In this document: positions 1 to 10,741 of the stretch, piece after piece
Position numbering within the stretch: position 1 is the stretch's first letter
Layout of the letters: each line of letters starts with the position of its first letter
NCBI GenBank assembly: GCA_022393335.1
Contig: JAJEKB010000412.1
Coordinates: forward strand, 108,739-172,738
Source of the DNA: Macrotrachela quadricornifera
Lineage: Eukaryota; Rotifera; Eurotatoria; Philodinida; Philodinidae
Reading direction: 5' to 3'
DNA: 64,000 nucleotides
The notes under the pieces: model-generated
What the model was told of the DNA's origin: nothing
The model's database searches: none
What the model saw: the letters and a program-made list of their open reading frames with translations, nothing else
Made by a program: the position numbers and the translations under genes

Positions 1-58
1 GACTAAAATCTAAAGAATTTCTTTTTTATTTCTATTCTAGTTCTTATAAATTCAAGTC

Positions 59-1648
59 ATGTTTATACGAGTAGCTGATGAATCTAAACAATATAATGAA
101 ATTGTCGAAATTCCAGTTGATGGTGGTGCTGATGGATCAGTTTCATTGAGCACACTTAATGCTCAATTTCAAGGTGTGAGTGCATTGAAATATCGCAATT
201 CTGAGACGAGTGTGTGGAGAGGGTGAGTGAACGTGTTTGTTTGTTGTTTTTAGATTTTATGTGTGTTGAATGAAATGTACGGTGATTGTATTCTTCCCCA
301 TTTTTTGCGCTTTTTAGTTTTTTCTTTCGATGTAAATCATAATTATTTATTTAAATTATATTTTATGTTTTGTTTTATTATTTCTCAGTGTTCGAGTAGT
401 AGATGGCAAACTTTATCATCCAGATGGTATATGGGATCCAGATATTATTTATATTACTGTTTATTCAAAACGTAAGTTTAAATTTTTTTTTAAAATAAAT
501 AAAAAGATTAATTTTTTGCTATTTTATAATAGCTATTTCATCAGATATTAAACGAAAAGGAGTAGGTGAACAACAAGATGAAAGTACAATATCATCTGTA
601 GGACAAACTAAAGCACAAAGACTTGATTACGGACAAGAAATAAATAATATTCTTGATAATGGAGAAAATGATTTAAATCATCGTTGTGTTGATTTAATTG
701 TACTTGGAATAAGTTATCGAAGTCTTGAAGCTGATGTTAAAAAATGTTTTGAAGCATTTGGCGAATTAGTATTTTGCGAAGTAATAATAATGATAAAAAA
801 AAATAAAAAGAATTTTTTTTTTTTTTTTTTTTTATTGTTTCTAATGAAAATTTATTTCTATAGATTAAACGAGATGCTAATGGACAATCGCGTGGTTTTG
901 GTTTTATTCGATTTAAAAATTATGAATCTCAATTAGCTGTTATAAATAAACGTCATTTTATCGATGGACGACATGTTGATGTTAAAATGCCTGATTCGAA
1001 AGTAAGAAATATCTAGTATAAATCAAATTATAATTAAAAATTATATGTTTTATTTTTCTTAGACAAGTGCACATGAACCAGAATGTGCTCGAAAAATCTT
1101 TGTTGCTCGTTTACCAGATAATATTACACCAGATGATTTACGACAATATTTTTCGAAATATGGACCTATTAAAGATGTTTATATACCAAAACCAGCACGT
1201 TCATTTGCATTTGTTACATTTCATGATTCAAATATTGTACGAACATTATTTGGTACACATATTATTAATGGTAAAAATGAAATTGTTTTATTTTATTTTT
1301 TATTAATTTTCTTTTATCTTAGGTTCTAGTGTAACTGTTGGACCAGCTGAACCAAAAAATAAACCATCTGCTATTGGTGATTATCCTTCATCAACATTTA
1401 AACGTGCTAAACCTGATCATAGTAGTTTACGTACATTAACACCTTATGGTACTTCATCAACACATCCACATTATCATCAACAATATAGACAATCACCAAA
1501 TACTGATATGATGCATACATATTTTCAACAATATAATACTAATATAACTGGTTCACCTAAAGGACCATATTCTAATGCTCAACAATCCTATTGGAGTGGT
1601 ACACATGATGAAGCAGCTATTATTTGGCAACAACAACATTATCGATAG
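59..1648 (+). CDS. TARDBP: TDP-43 (TAR DNA-binding protein) orthologue
   Basis: RNA/DNA-binding protein that in animals regulates splicing and mRNA stability in the nucleus. Six exons (59-222, 389-471, 533-780, 864-1001, 1063-1270, 1323-1648) join in phase to 388 aa. The ubiquitin-like N-terminal domain (aa 1-80) starts MFIRVADES and contains LSTLNAQF and ALKYRN. RRM1 (about aa 115-195) has RNP2 LIVLGI and RNP1 SRGFGFIRF. RRM2 (about aa 205-280) has RNP2 IFVARL and RNP1 RSFAFVTF with the typical IPKPARSF stretch and ends VGPAEPKN. A basic KRK patch between NTD and RRM1 is a candidate nuclear signal. The last ~100 residues are rich in S, T, Q, H, Y and N, and the glycine-rich prion-like tail of vertebrate TDP-43 is absent. 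A 3' splice site lies 18 bases before the ATG, so an upstream noncoding exon or a spliced leader is likely. Confidence 0.95.
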
Positions 1649-1784
1649 GAAAAAAGCTTCTAGAGAAAATTTCGACTTTCAAATGTTTTTTTTTATGTCA
1701 CGTGATTTTTTAAATGTATATGTGATTGTACAGAAAGAAAACGCAGAAAAAAATATATATCGTGATTGTCTAAATGTATATGAT

Positions 1785-1790
1785 AATAAA
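1785..1790 (+). terminator. Candidate poly(A) signal of the TDP-43 gene
   Basis: AATAAA about 137 bases after the stop codon, followed by an A-run. It sits in the 219-base space where the TDP-43 gene and the minus-strand phosphatase gene converge. Such hexamers are frequent by chance in AT-rich DNA, so this is only a candidate. Confidence 0.4.
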
Positions 1791-1867
1791 AAAAAAAAAT
1801 CTCATCGTTTTATTAATGAAAATTTCTTTATATCAATTTAAAAGAAAAATAGAAAATGAAATAGTAT

Positions 1868-2977
1868 TTAAATCCATTTAATTGTTGTTGATTGTAAAGG
1901 CATTTGTGTTAATGACCAAAATTTATTTTCTCGTTTTCGTTCAGTTATAACCATTTGAAGATAACCAATATTTAATGATAAATTATATAGATCATAAATA
2001 CTTGGTTGTCGTCCAACTAAATCCCATGTTAAAGTATCTGGTGATGTTGCATGACCAACAATAAGAATATTAATTAATGATGAACGAGAATTATGATGAT
2101 GTTGTTCTATTTGACGTATAACACGTTTAGACCGAAGATAATATTCATCTTCACGTTCTGTTGCACTTATATCTGTTACAATAGGTTGATAAGATAAATC
2201 AACTTTAATTCCATAATTATACCAATCAATTGGTCTAAGAAAAATATTCATACCAAATCTAGCAGCACCTAATTCTAATAAACCAGGTTCAATACGTATT
2301 GATACTTTATTTTCTAATCTAAGACCTTTTAATATTTGATAAGTTGTTAATATACACCGCATCGCTGGTGATGAATAAACATATGTTGGTTCAAATTGAT
2401 TAATACCTAATATATGTCCAACATTTTGTGCAGCATTTAAACCATCACGTGTTAATGGTGTATCAAGTGCCCAAAAATATTTATTTGAACGATGTGGTAA
2501 ATCTGATGGAAAATTTATATGATATGGACGATATTGACCATGATGATCAAATGCTAACATAAACCAATTTGAACCAAAATATCGATCAACTCGTTCACCA
2601 TGTCGAATAATAAAAACACGCATATCACAACCATCAGTTGATTCTACATGTTGTTGTTCTTGTTCCTGTTCTTGTTGGTGGTGATGATGTTGATGATAAT
2701 GACGATGATGACGATATTTTTCTTCGTCATATTCATTTGGTGAATGAGATTGTTCTGCTGGATGAAAATAACGAGTGAAAGTTTTTTTTCTAGATAAACT
2801 CTTTGATTTACTATGTGATCGTATAGATGATGTATTAAAAGAATCAATAGACTTGATAGGTATTACATCAAAAAGCGTAGATTTTTCTATATGAGAATGA
2901 TGCTTAAATTTCGTAGAATCTGATTCAGATTTGCCATCTGAACGTAATGATTGGATATCATAGTTTATATTGGTCAT
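1868..2977 (-). CDS. Histidine phosphatase superfamily protein (UBASH3/PGM-like), copy 1
   Basis: Intronless, 369 aa. Residues 1-115 are low-complexity, with S/K-rich and then H/Q/E-rich repeats. The branch-1 histidine phosphatase (phosphoglycerate-mutase-like) domain begins near aa 118 with IIRHGERVD, which carries the phosphate-accepting His and its Arg. It continues with LTRDGLNAAQ, SSPAMRCILTT (second Arg), the acid-donor region IEPGLLELG and the second catalytic His in IVGHATSPDT. The spacing and the DTPLTRDG/SSPAMRC motifs are closest to the phosphatase half of UBASH3 (STS) proteins; no UBA or SH3 domain is present. It lies head-to-tail with a related gene at 3263-4171 and converges on the TDP-43 gene. 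A 3' splice-like site precedes the ATG by 15 bases. Substrate unknown. Confidence 0.88.
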   Translation of the reverse strand: MTNINYDIQSLRSDGKSESDSTKFKHHSHIEKSTLFDVIPIKSIDSFNTSSIRSHSKSKSLSRKKTFTRYFHPAEQSHSPNEYDEEKYRHHRHYHQHHHHQQEQEQEQQHVESTDGCDMRVFIIRHGERVDRYFGSNWFMLAFDHHGQYRPYHINFPSDLPHRSNKYFWALDTPLTRDGLNAAQNVGHILGINQFEPTYVYSSPAMRCILTTYQILKGLRLENKVSIRIEPGLLELGAARFGMNIFLRPIDWYNYGIKVDLSYQPIVTDISATEREDEYYLRSKRVIRQIEQHHHNSRSSLINILIVGHATSPDTLTWDLVGRQPSIYDLYNLSLNIGYLQMVITERKRENKFWSLTQMPLQSTTIKWI

Positions 2978-3262
2978 TGACGATTGTATTACTGAGACAC
3001 CGTTGTTACTGATACATCACACACCTTTATAATGCTTACTCCTTCAATGCACTCGCATTTTCTCTCTCTATGTCCTCCTAGCTTTTTTTTCTATATACAT
3101 AACAAAACACCTGTATATGCGTCAAGCATGGTTTCTTTTTTTTCTAATTTCGATGATGCAGACAAGCTTGTATAAAAGCGAAGGTTGTCTATATTACTCT
3201 TTCATGGTCAGATACAATAGATATACTCCAACATATATTTCATTTTTTTTTTATATGAATGT

Positions 3263-4171
3263 TTACAATTTTGAAACAAATTTTGCCATAGGTATAATCT
3301 GCCATGTATGATTTGTTGCATTACGTTCAAGAATAACTGTATGTAAGAATGGTATGTTACCACATTGTTGTCCGAGTTGTACAGAATCAAATGTTTGGTC
3401 TAAAGCAATAGTTGGAAAGATTAGTGGTGTTGCTGCATGACCAACAATAAGTATAGTTGGAGGTCGCCCACGACTTCCTGTCGATGCAAAATCACCATGA
3501 CGTTGTTCGATGGATTCAAAAAATGTTTGACTTCGCATGAAAAATTCATTTTCAGTTTCTGATGTACTTAAATAATCATTAAGACGTTGATAATTTCGAT
3601 CTATATTGAAGCCTGTTCGTATCCAATCCGTTGTTGACATAAATGGTGACGCATCACCAAGTGATTTCAATTGTTTATTCCAAGCCATTGGTTCAAATAG
3701 ATATGGTTCAAGTGCAATAGGAGCATGACTTCGATTCATACCTCTTAAAATAGCATCTGATGTAATAACACTACGACAAGCAGGTGATGAATAACAATAA
3801 TCAATATTAATACCAAATTTAGATAACTGTTGTCCATGTGATATAGATGCTTGTTCACCTGCTCGTGTTAATGGTGGATCAAATTCATAGAGTGAAGTAT
3901 ACAAACGTAACGGTAATCGTCTTGGTAACATTGGATGCTGATAACTTTCTGGTGATACTAATGGGCCACTGCCAAAAATTTGTTCATACCATGTGTTACC
4001 TAAGGATGTTCCATCAATACGTTCCGCATGTCGAGCAAGAATTAAACGAAGATCGTGATTTTGTCCATTGCGATAAGTATGATAGTTTGTATCATATCTT
4101 TTAAAAAAATTTCTTTTCTTATGATAATTTCTTTTATTATTAAAATGTATATAGGGTTTGACTACAAACAT
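3263..4171 (-). CDS. Histidine phosphatase superfamily protein (UBASH3/PGM-like), copy 2
   Basis: Intronless, 302 aa. After a short basic N-terminus (Y/N/H/K/R-rich, aa 1-40) the histidine phosphatase domain starts with ILARHAERIDG, where the usual Gly of RHG is Ala. The rest of the active site is kept: FDPPLTRAGE, YSSPACRSVIT, a LEPYLFEPMAW acid region, and LIVGHAATP near the C-terminus. It is a diverged tandem paralogue of the gene at 1868-2977, same strand, 285 bases upstream of it. Both copies lack introns while nearly all neighbours have many. Whether the RHA variant is fully active cannot be told from sequence. Upstream it faces the + strand gene at 4843 across 671 bases. Confidence 0.86.
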   Translation of the reverse strand: MFVVKPYIHFNNKRNYHKKRNFFKRYDTNYHTYRNGQNHDLRLILARHAERIDGTSLGNTWYEQIFGSGPLVSPESYQHPMLPRRLPLRLYTSLYEFDPPLTRAGEQASISHGQQLSKFGINIDYCYSSPACRSVITSDAILRGMNRSHAPIALEPYLFEPMAWNKQLKSLGDASPFMSTTDWIRTGFNIDRNYQRLNDYLSTSETENEFFMRSQTFFESIEQRHGDFASTGSRGRPPTILIVGHAATPLIFPTIALDQTFDSVQLGQQCGNIPFLHTVILERNATNHTWQIIPMAKFVSKL

Positions 4172-4842
4172 TAATATATGTGTATATATGTAACTGCGCG
4201 CGGTCTTGTTTCAACAGAAGATACTAAAAGAGAAAGAATGAAAGAGCAAGGAATAGTATTTAAGGTGAGCAATCATGCGTGCTACAAAAAAGAGGCATTA
4301 TATATGTAGATACATATGATGAACATATGAATAACTAACAATCAAATAAAAATAATATAAGAAGTCAAGGTTTAAGAATCTTTCCCGATCAAGATTGATC
4401 TAAATGAACATTTATAGAAAATCGATGATATGACGTTCTTTTTCTTTTTATTATCTGTATCTATGAATGTGAAAGAAAAATAGGTCTTCAATGACATACA
4501 TACATTAATTGATTGGCTTATATTTTGGTGCAAGGGCAGTAATGTTGTTGTTATCATCACATTAAGGGATGTAAAATAGAACGACCTTACGAGCTAGTTA
4601 GATATTAAAATATCAAGTATATAGATTATTTTCATTTAAACAAGTAATATATCGAATAAAGTGACAGTTATAATTCGTGAAAATGAATATATATACAACA
4701 GAATCAATCATGAAATAAATTCAACAGAACAAATGAAGAGCGCGTGATTACTTTTAAAAAGTTTATTTCTTCCTTGATTGATTTTTTTCTTCCATTAGAA
4801 TAAATTACAAAATGATTATTTAAATGTTTATGTATATATATT
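4172..4842. other. Intergenic space between divergent genes
   Basis: 671 AT-rich bases between the starts of the second phosphatase gene (-) and the unrecognised gene at 4843 (+). It must hold the promoters of both. I see no coding exon, repeat or RNA gene in it. Confidence 0.6.
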
Positions 4843-6451
4843 ATGGATATATGTGAAAAATATCCCATTAATCAATGTGAATTAATAAATTATTGTTCAG
4901 ATATTGATGATTATCGTCCAATACAATCTACATTATTAACACGTTTTACAACAAGAAATTGTTCAGAATTATGGCGAACAACAAATCAAGATTATGGAGC
5001 ATTTTATTATCAACAATTACCTCACTATTGTATACCTGATAATCTTAAAGCTAAAATTCATCGACGACAAAATCGTTTTCAAGATTGGCTTTCATATCAA
5101 ATAAAATGTCAAAATTTTGCAACAAATTCTACAAATAATAATAATAATCAAACAATATTTCCATCAAGTAGAAATGAAACTGTACGTATTACACATCGAA
5201 AAAGATTTGTATCCAAATGTAACAATAATAATAATAATAATGATGATTTAAATCAAAATATTTTTTCATTATGTGGTGAAGATGGATTAGTGAGAAATTA
5301 TTAATGTAAAAATTTTTAAAATAAAAATAAAATTTTGTTAGTTTAGATTACAGAATATATTGTTAAAAAAATACTTAAAAGATTACAATGTTTTATCAAT
5401 TCTAATGAATATCATGATGTTGCTGAATGTGCACAAATACTTGTTTGTGAAATTCTAAATCAAGAAGTAAATAATGAATGATCATTTTTTGCATTCATTC
5501 TTTCTTACACTCCTATATATACGAAAAAAGAGAGCGAAGTAAATTCAATCTTTTTAGCTTAGAAAACGTTAATCTAAAAGTATGTATTTTGTTTTGAGAA
5601 TAGATAAATCTTTATTTGATCATATAATTATACACGATAAGATACATAATTTAAATGATGTCCTCTTGTCTATGAAATAAAAGCAGGACTTACTCGTTTT
5701 TTTTTTATTACCTTGGACTGTTTTGTTGATAGATAAAATGTTAGTATAGCAATTTTTGATGAACAAATGTTTATTACGCAAAATGAATGTATTTATATAC
5801 TCAGTTAGTACACAGAAGATATTACGAACTTTTAACTAATACAATTAACATGTTTAGTATGTGTATGATGATATGATTAAATTAAATTCTACTTATTCGG
5901 AAAATGGAATCATATCTATAAACTAACTGCTAATATAAAAAAAATATAGAATTTCTTTCGCTGAATTCAATGACACATTTTATTTTGAATAAATTTTTTT
6001 TCCTAAAATAAGAAAGAATAAAGACAAATAATCGTTTACTATTCACTATTTTTTTTTATTCATCTTTATAGCCATCGTTATGTACAAATGAAATTATTGA
6101 TCGAGTTATTACTATTATGATTACTCCTCCTTCAGATAATATTCAACAATCAATTTCTAATCCTTGCCATTCAAATATTTCAGTTGAACCAATATCTTGC
6201 CCTTCTTCACCACCATTATGTAACAATTGTCCAACAATACAAGAATCAAATAAAATATCTAATGATCTTCCTTTATGTCCAACAATAAATAAATCAGAAC
6301 CATTAACAAATTGTAATCAAACTATGCCAATAGAAAATATTTTTGAAAAACTTACAAATCTTGAAGTATATTTTAATATTTATCATTAAATCTAATTATT
6401 AAATCTTTTTAGAATGCTATATCAAAAGTTTCAAATCAAATTATTCAATAA
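4843..6451 (+). CDS. Unrecognised four-exon protein, Asn-rich linker
   Basis: Exons 4843-5289, 5347-5466, 6072-6365 and 6413-6451 join in phase to 299 aa. The N-terminal 90 residues look globular (C-E-K-Y-P start, ELWRTTNQDYGAFYYQQLPHY). Then come two Asn-rich runs encoded by AAT/AAC repeats (near aa 108 and 132), and a helical stretch starting ITEYIVKKILKRLQCF with regularly spaced cysteines. Next is a proline/cysteine-rich region of the CPSSPPLCNNCP type and a short tail. The first exon ends at TTA|GTGAGA; reading straight through it would hit a stop seven codons later. Intron 3 (605 bp) is large for this locus. The stop lies 79 bases from the stop of the convergent cyclase gene. I recognise no family. 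Confidence 0.7.
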
Positions 6452-6530
6452 TAATATTTTTTAAAAGCAAGTTTATTTTTTTTTATTTATAGCAAATACA
6501 ACATAAAAAGATAAATAGAATTATTCTTAG

Positions 6531-9500
6531 TTACATCGAATTATCCATTCCAATTTTCTGTCCACTAAATGGACATTGACCACCAACAATAGATGCTCGT
6601 CTATTTATAACATTTAATGATTGTCGTGTTGGTGTTAAACGATCTCCAGAATGATTATCATCAATTTTAGGTTTATTCGTTGTATCATACATAGATGCTT
6701 GATGTTGACCAACTACTGAATGATTATCTTCAAAATTTCTAAATGGATCTTGTTCAATAGCAGATGTATATGTCGATTTAGGACCGATTAACCAATATGT
6801 TTCAACTATTCCTTTACCCTAATATAATTATTTCAATAAAAAAAAAAATTGTTTTTTTTTATACATATAAAATTAATCTTTTACTTTAAGTTCTGTTTTG
6901 CCTTTTGGTTGAATTTCAAAATAAGGTGTATCTTTAAGGAGTGCATAAGCTGTATCACTCACATGAATTCGTCCTACCTAAAATGAAAATTTTATTTAGA
7001 AAAACAAAATAAAAATCTTAATTACTTCTCCAGTTGTTGTTATTCGACTTGCCTAAGTAAAATTTAATTAATAAGAATATTTGAAATAAAAATCAATTTT
7101 TTACCGTATTAACTGTATCACCAAATAGACAATATTGAAAATTTTTTGCACCAACAATTCCACCAACAGCTGGACCAGAATGGAAACCTTTTGTTTACGA
7201 AAAATTGTGAAATAATTAAAAACAAAAAAAAGAAATTTTTTTATTTATTTACCAACTTTAACTCGAAATGGTTGTTTTGTAATTGGACTTATCACTCTTT
7301 TAGAACTTTTAATTAATTCCAATGCAAGACCAGCTATAATTTCTGCTTGATTAAGACCCATTGGATTTTTCAGATCACTACCAAGTTCATCAGAAAATGC
7401 AACACTTTGTACTGTTGATCCACTCTATCAATTAAATAAATAAGAATATTTATTATATTTTATATATTTTAAATAGATTTGATTTTTATGTAAAATAAAA
7501 TATGTAAGTATTTACGTCAACCAAGTCTTCTCCTTTCTTATATTCAATATTTTATAGATTTGTATATATAAAATCTTCTTCAATATTTTGAAAATTTCAA
7601 TGATTTTTGTTCTAAGATAAATGGAGAGAAAAGTATTATTACAAGACAATTAGAATATCATATATAGATTAAAATCCAATTGGATAGTTTCGAAATTGAT
7701 TGAATCTATATTTATGATCTTTTATTCCAAGGAAAAGTTTAATTTTTATTTGCATTCACACGTATTCATTGTTTGATATTTTTTCGTCAGTGGGAGCATC
7801 CGAATTCGCCCTAGTATTAAAATTAATCGTAATCATTTTGGTATTAACATAAATGAATACCAAAATGTTAGCGTTAATAGAACAAAAAATTTTCCTAACC
7901 CGAAGTGCTATTTTAAAACAAACACAAATGTTTTTTGAAATTAAAAGAATATTTGTTTCTAAAATTTAGCTTCATTATAAAGATAAAATGTATATTATTA
8001 AACGATATCTCATATTAAGAATAAAATTATAGAAAAACAAACTATACAGTCGTTGATTGACGTCTTTGTGTAGGGACTGAACGATCTTGTATACCAGCTA
8101 CAACCATATAAGATGAATCAGCTTTTGTTTCAACTTTAAATACATCAAAACGTTCTGAACATTGATCAAATGCATTAACTGTTGCATTTATTGATTCAAC
8201 AATTTGTTGTGGTTCTAATTTTTGTATAACATCTTTAAAATCAATTGAATATGCAAAAAGAACAGTTATTAATTTATGAGACTAATATATAAAAAGAAAA
8301 AGAAAAAACTTAAATATTCTTTAAATAATTTATTATTATTGTTGTTTTTTACTTCGCATATTGAATTAGCTAAAACACCTTCTTGTAACATTTGTGCAAT
8401 ATGTCTTGGCATCATATTATATAAAAGACGTTTTCCTTTTCGACGCCATTCTTGTAGTTCATGTTTTGAAGTTTGTAATCTTGTTATCCATGCTTGTTGT
8501 TTATCTATAGCTGCTTGTAATGTTCTTGCATGTTGCATACCAGCAATAAGAATTTCACTACTACCATCATAAAAATTTAAATCATGTAAAAATAAACCAA
8601 CAGAAAGCATTTCTTCTGTTGTTGTTAATCTAAATTAAAAATATAAATAAAATAATTTAATATTTAAAATTCTATTTAATTAAAATTAAATTTTACACTG
8701 GATGACAAAGAAAAACAATCATATTCCAAGCAGTAATTAATTTCATTTGTCCTTTAAGTCGAAGTTGTGAAGGAGTTGATGTTGCAAATTTTTTTGCAAC
8801 TATAGATGCATTTGGACGAAGTGCTATTCGACTTTCAATTACAAATACAATATGTCGACCATAAGAAAGCAGCTAAAAAAAAATTCTTCTGATTAGTTTT
8901 TTTTTTATATGTAAAATAAATATTAAAAACAAACTCGATTCCATTCAAGTAATATATCTGGTCGAATAAGACGAAAAACATCTTCAAGATGTCGACCAAC
9001 TAATGCTATATCAGGAGGAAAAACATTTTTTATTGATTGACCTGTATGAAATATGCGCATATGTGGATCAATTAAAATTGCAAATGGAAATACCTATAAA
9101 TAAATAATTTAAATTTTATAATAATTAATTCGAAAAATTAATAGAAGATAATAAAATAAATGTTAGATACATTCATTGAGTTTTTATTTACATAAATGAT
9201 TGTCAAATTAACTTATTATACACTTGTAACTTTTAAGATTAGATCAAACAGTAAATATACACGAAAATAACTTTTAAGGACAGTATGTACTTGTTATTCT
9301 TGAGGTTTTCAAAATAAATATTAAAGCTTATATTTAATATTTACAAAATAATCTGTTGATATTTACAACATTTAAATGTAAAGTCTATAGTTTTATTTTG
9401 ATCCTTTTTTCTCCTATACATATACATTTTGTGAGACATATAACAATATTTAGTTTTTATTTTTAAAAAAAACTTACTTTAAAAAATGTTGAACTAGTTA

Positions 9501-10223
9501 CATCGGGTAATTTTGGACCTTGCATAAGACGTTTTTCAATAGTTTTTGCCATATAATTATTAAAATCAACACGAAAAACAATATGTGTATCTAAAATAAT
9601 ATATATATATATATATAGAATTATTTAAATAAAGTAATAAATCTTACATTCATTTGATGATATATCATCTTGAATACGAACATGTATTTCTTCTTTAAAA
9701 AATCTTGTTGCACATTCTTTTAATTGTCCCATAATATACCGTTGAAAACCTCGACGTTTTGATTTATAATGTAATATTGCACCATTTTCATCTTCATCTG
9801 TAACATGAAATAATGGTGATTTCATTTTTGGAAAACTAAATCTGTTTGAATCATGAAGTTGATCAATTGATAAAAGAAAATCACGAAAATGACGTCCAGC
9901 TACGCGTAAAATTTTATCATAACCATAGTTTGTAAAAAATCTTACGAAACATTCACCAAAAAATTGCATATATAAATCTGGTCCACCTTCATGTAAAATT
10001 TCTGCAAGACCTTAAAATAATTTAATAATAGAAAATAAAACAAAGAGAAAGATTCAATCTTACATTCAGCAACTCTTTCAATTATTGATTCATCATATCG
10101 ACCAAGAGTTGTAAATGATTCATGTTCAAAATTTAAATCTTGTACAATTCTTTTCCATGTTGCTATACCATATGCTTCACAAACACCATCTCGACAACTT
10201 TCAAGCAATATTCCATAAATCAT
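6531..10223 (-). CDS. Atypical soluble guanylate cyclase subunit (H-NOX domain, beta/Gyc-88E-like)
   Basis: Cytosolic cyclase subunit that would make cGMP in response to a haem-bound gas (NO or O2). Twelve exons (minus order): 10223-10064, 10010-9648, 9590-9478, 9093-8935, 8872-8697, 8629-8353, 8281-8048, 7424-7253, 7187-7105, 7052-7026, 6977-6885, 6818-6531; 714 aa. The H-NOX domain (aa 1-175) has [10 protein letters not shown], the haem-ligand His in SIDQLHDS, Pro in FPKMKSP and the Y-x-S-x-R motif in LHYKSKRRG. An HNOBA/PAS region follows, with [14 protein letters not shown], then a signalling helix ending [17 protein letters not shown]. In the cyclase domain the first metal-binding Asp is replaced (LFAYSIDF), while [10 protein letters not shown], the purine-site Cys in YCLFGDTVN and the N-x3-R pair in VNTASR remain. 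The wording resembles the atypical (Gyc-88E/beta-3) group. Loss of one Asp suggests it needs a partner subunit. Confidence 0.92.
7834..7867. repeat. Short perfect hairpin in cyclase intron 7
   Basis: Arms of 12 identical bases (CATTTTGGTATT, 7834-7845, and its complement, 7856-7867) around a 10-base loop. The flanks continue an imperfect pairing out to about 7821 and 7876. It sits in the 623-base intron between the two halves of the catalytic domain, the longest intron of the gene. It may be a relic of a small inverted-repeat element. Confidence 0.6.
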
Positions 10224-10741
10224 TATTAATAGTCAACTTTTTTGTTTTCATAGAATTTCTTCTTATATATATATATATATATATATATAGAAGGATATAT
10301 ATGAAATGATTAAGGATATATGCTTGGAAAAATCTTATTAGATTTCCTTTCATCAATACTTCATTTTTACACTTCAAAAACTAACAATTTTCCACTCGTG
10401 TTATTTTATAGAGGTTTTTTTTTGTTAAGAAAATTGATGTAAACTTATTTAAAAAATTATCAATTAAAAATGTCATAAAATAGATTAAGTTTTTCAGGCA
10501 GCTTTTCATTTTTCATTATCATTGTTCTATCATGTAGAATGATACAATCTATGCGTATGTGTATGATGAAAGGAACTTTTTATTTATATTATAGAAAGAA
10601 TAGAATACAAAAAAAGAAAAAGATGTCTATATAAATAAATGAAAAGCAAAGAAAAGAAAAAGAAGTTCTTTAGTATTATTATTTTTCTGTCTTTTTTTTT
10701 ATTTTGATCGATTGTTCATATTTAATTATTTCATTTTTCTT
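10224..10741. other. Spacer between two tandem minus-strand genes
   Basis: 518 bases separating the start of the cyclase gene from the stop of the chitin-binding gene. It contains a 26-base TA dinucleotide run (10264-10289) and otherwise only AT-rich DNA. It must contain the cyclase promoter. Confidence 0.5.
10264..10289. repeat. TA microsatellite
   Basis: Uninterrupted TA dinucleotides just upstream of the cyclase start codon. Similar shorter runs occur at about 9599-9617 (cyclase intron 2), 11399-11416 (intron of the chitin-binding gene) and 60429-60452. Confidence 0.9.

Noticed and set aside
8276..8572. 98-codon plus frame rich in Cys and Leu
   Set aside because: Antisense of cyclase exon 6 and its intron.
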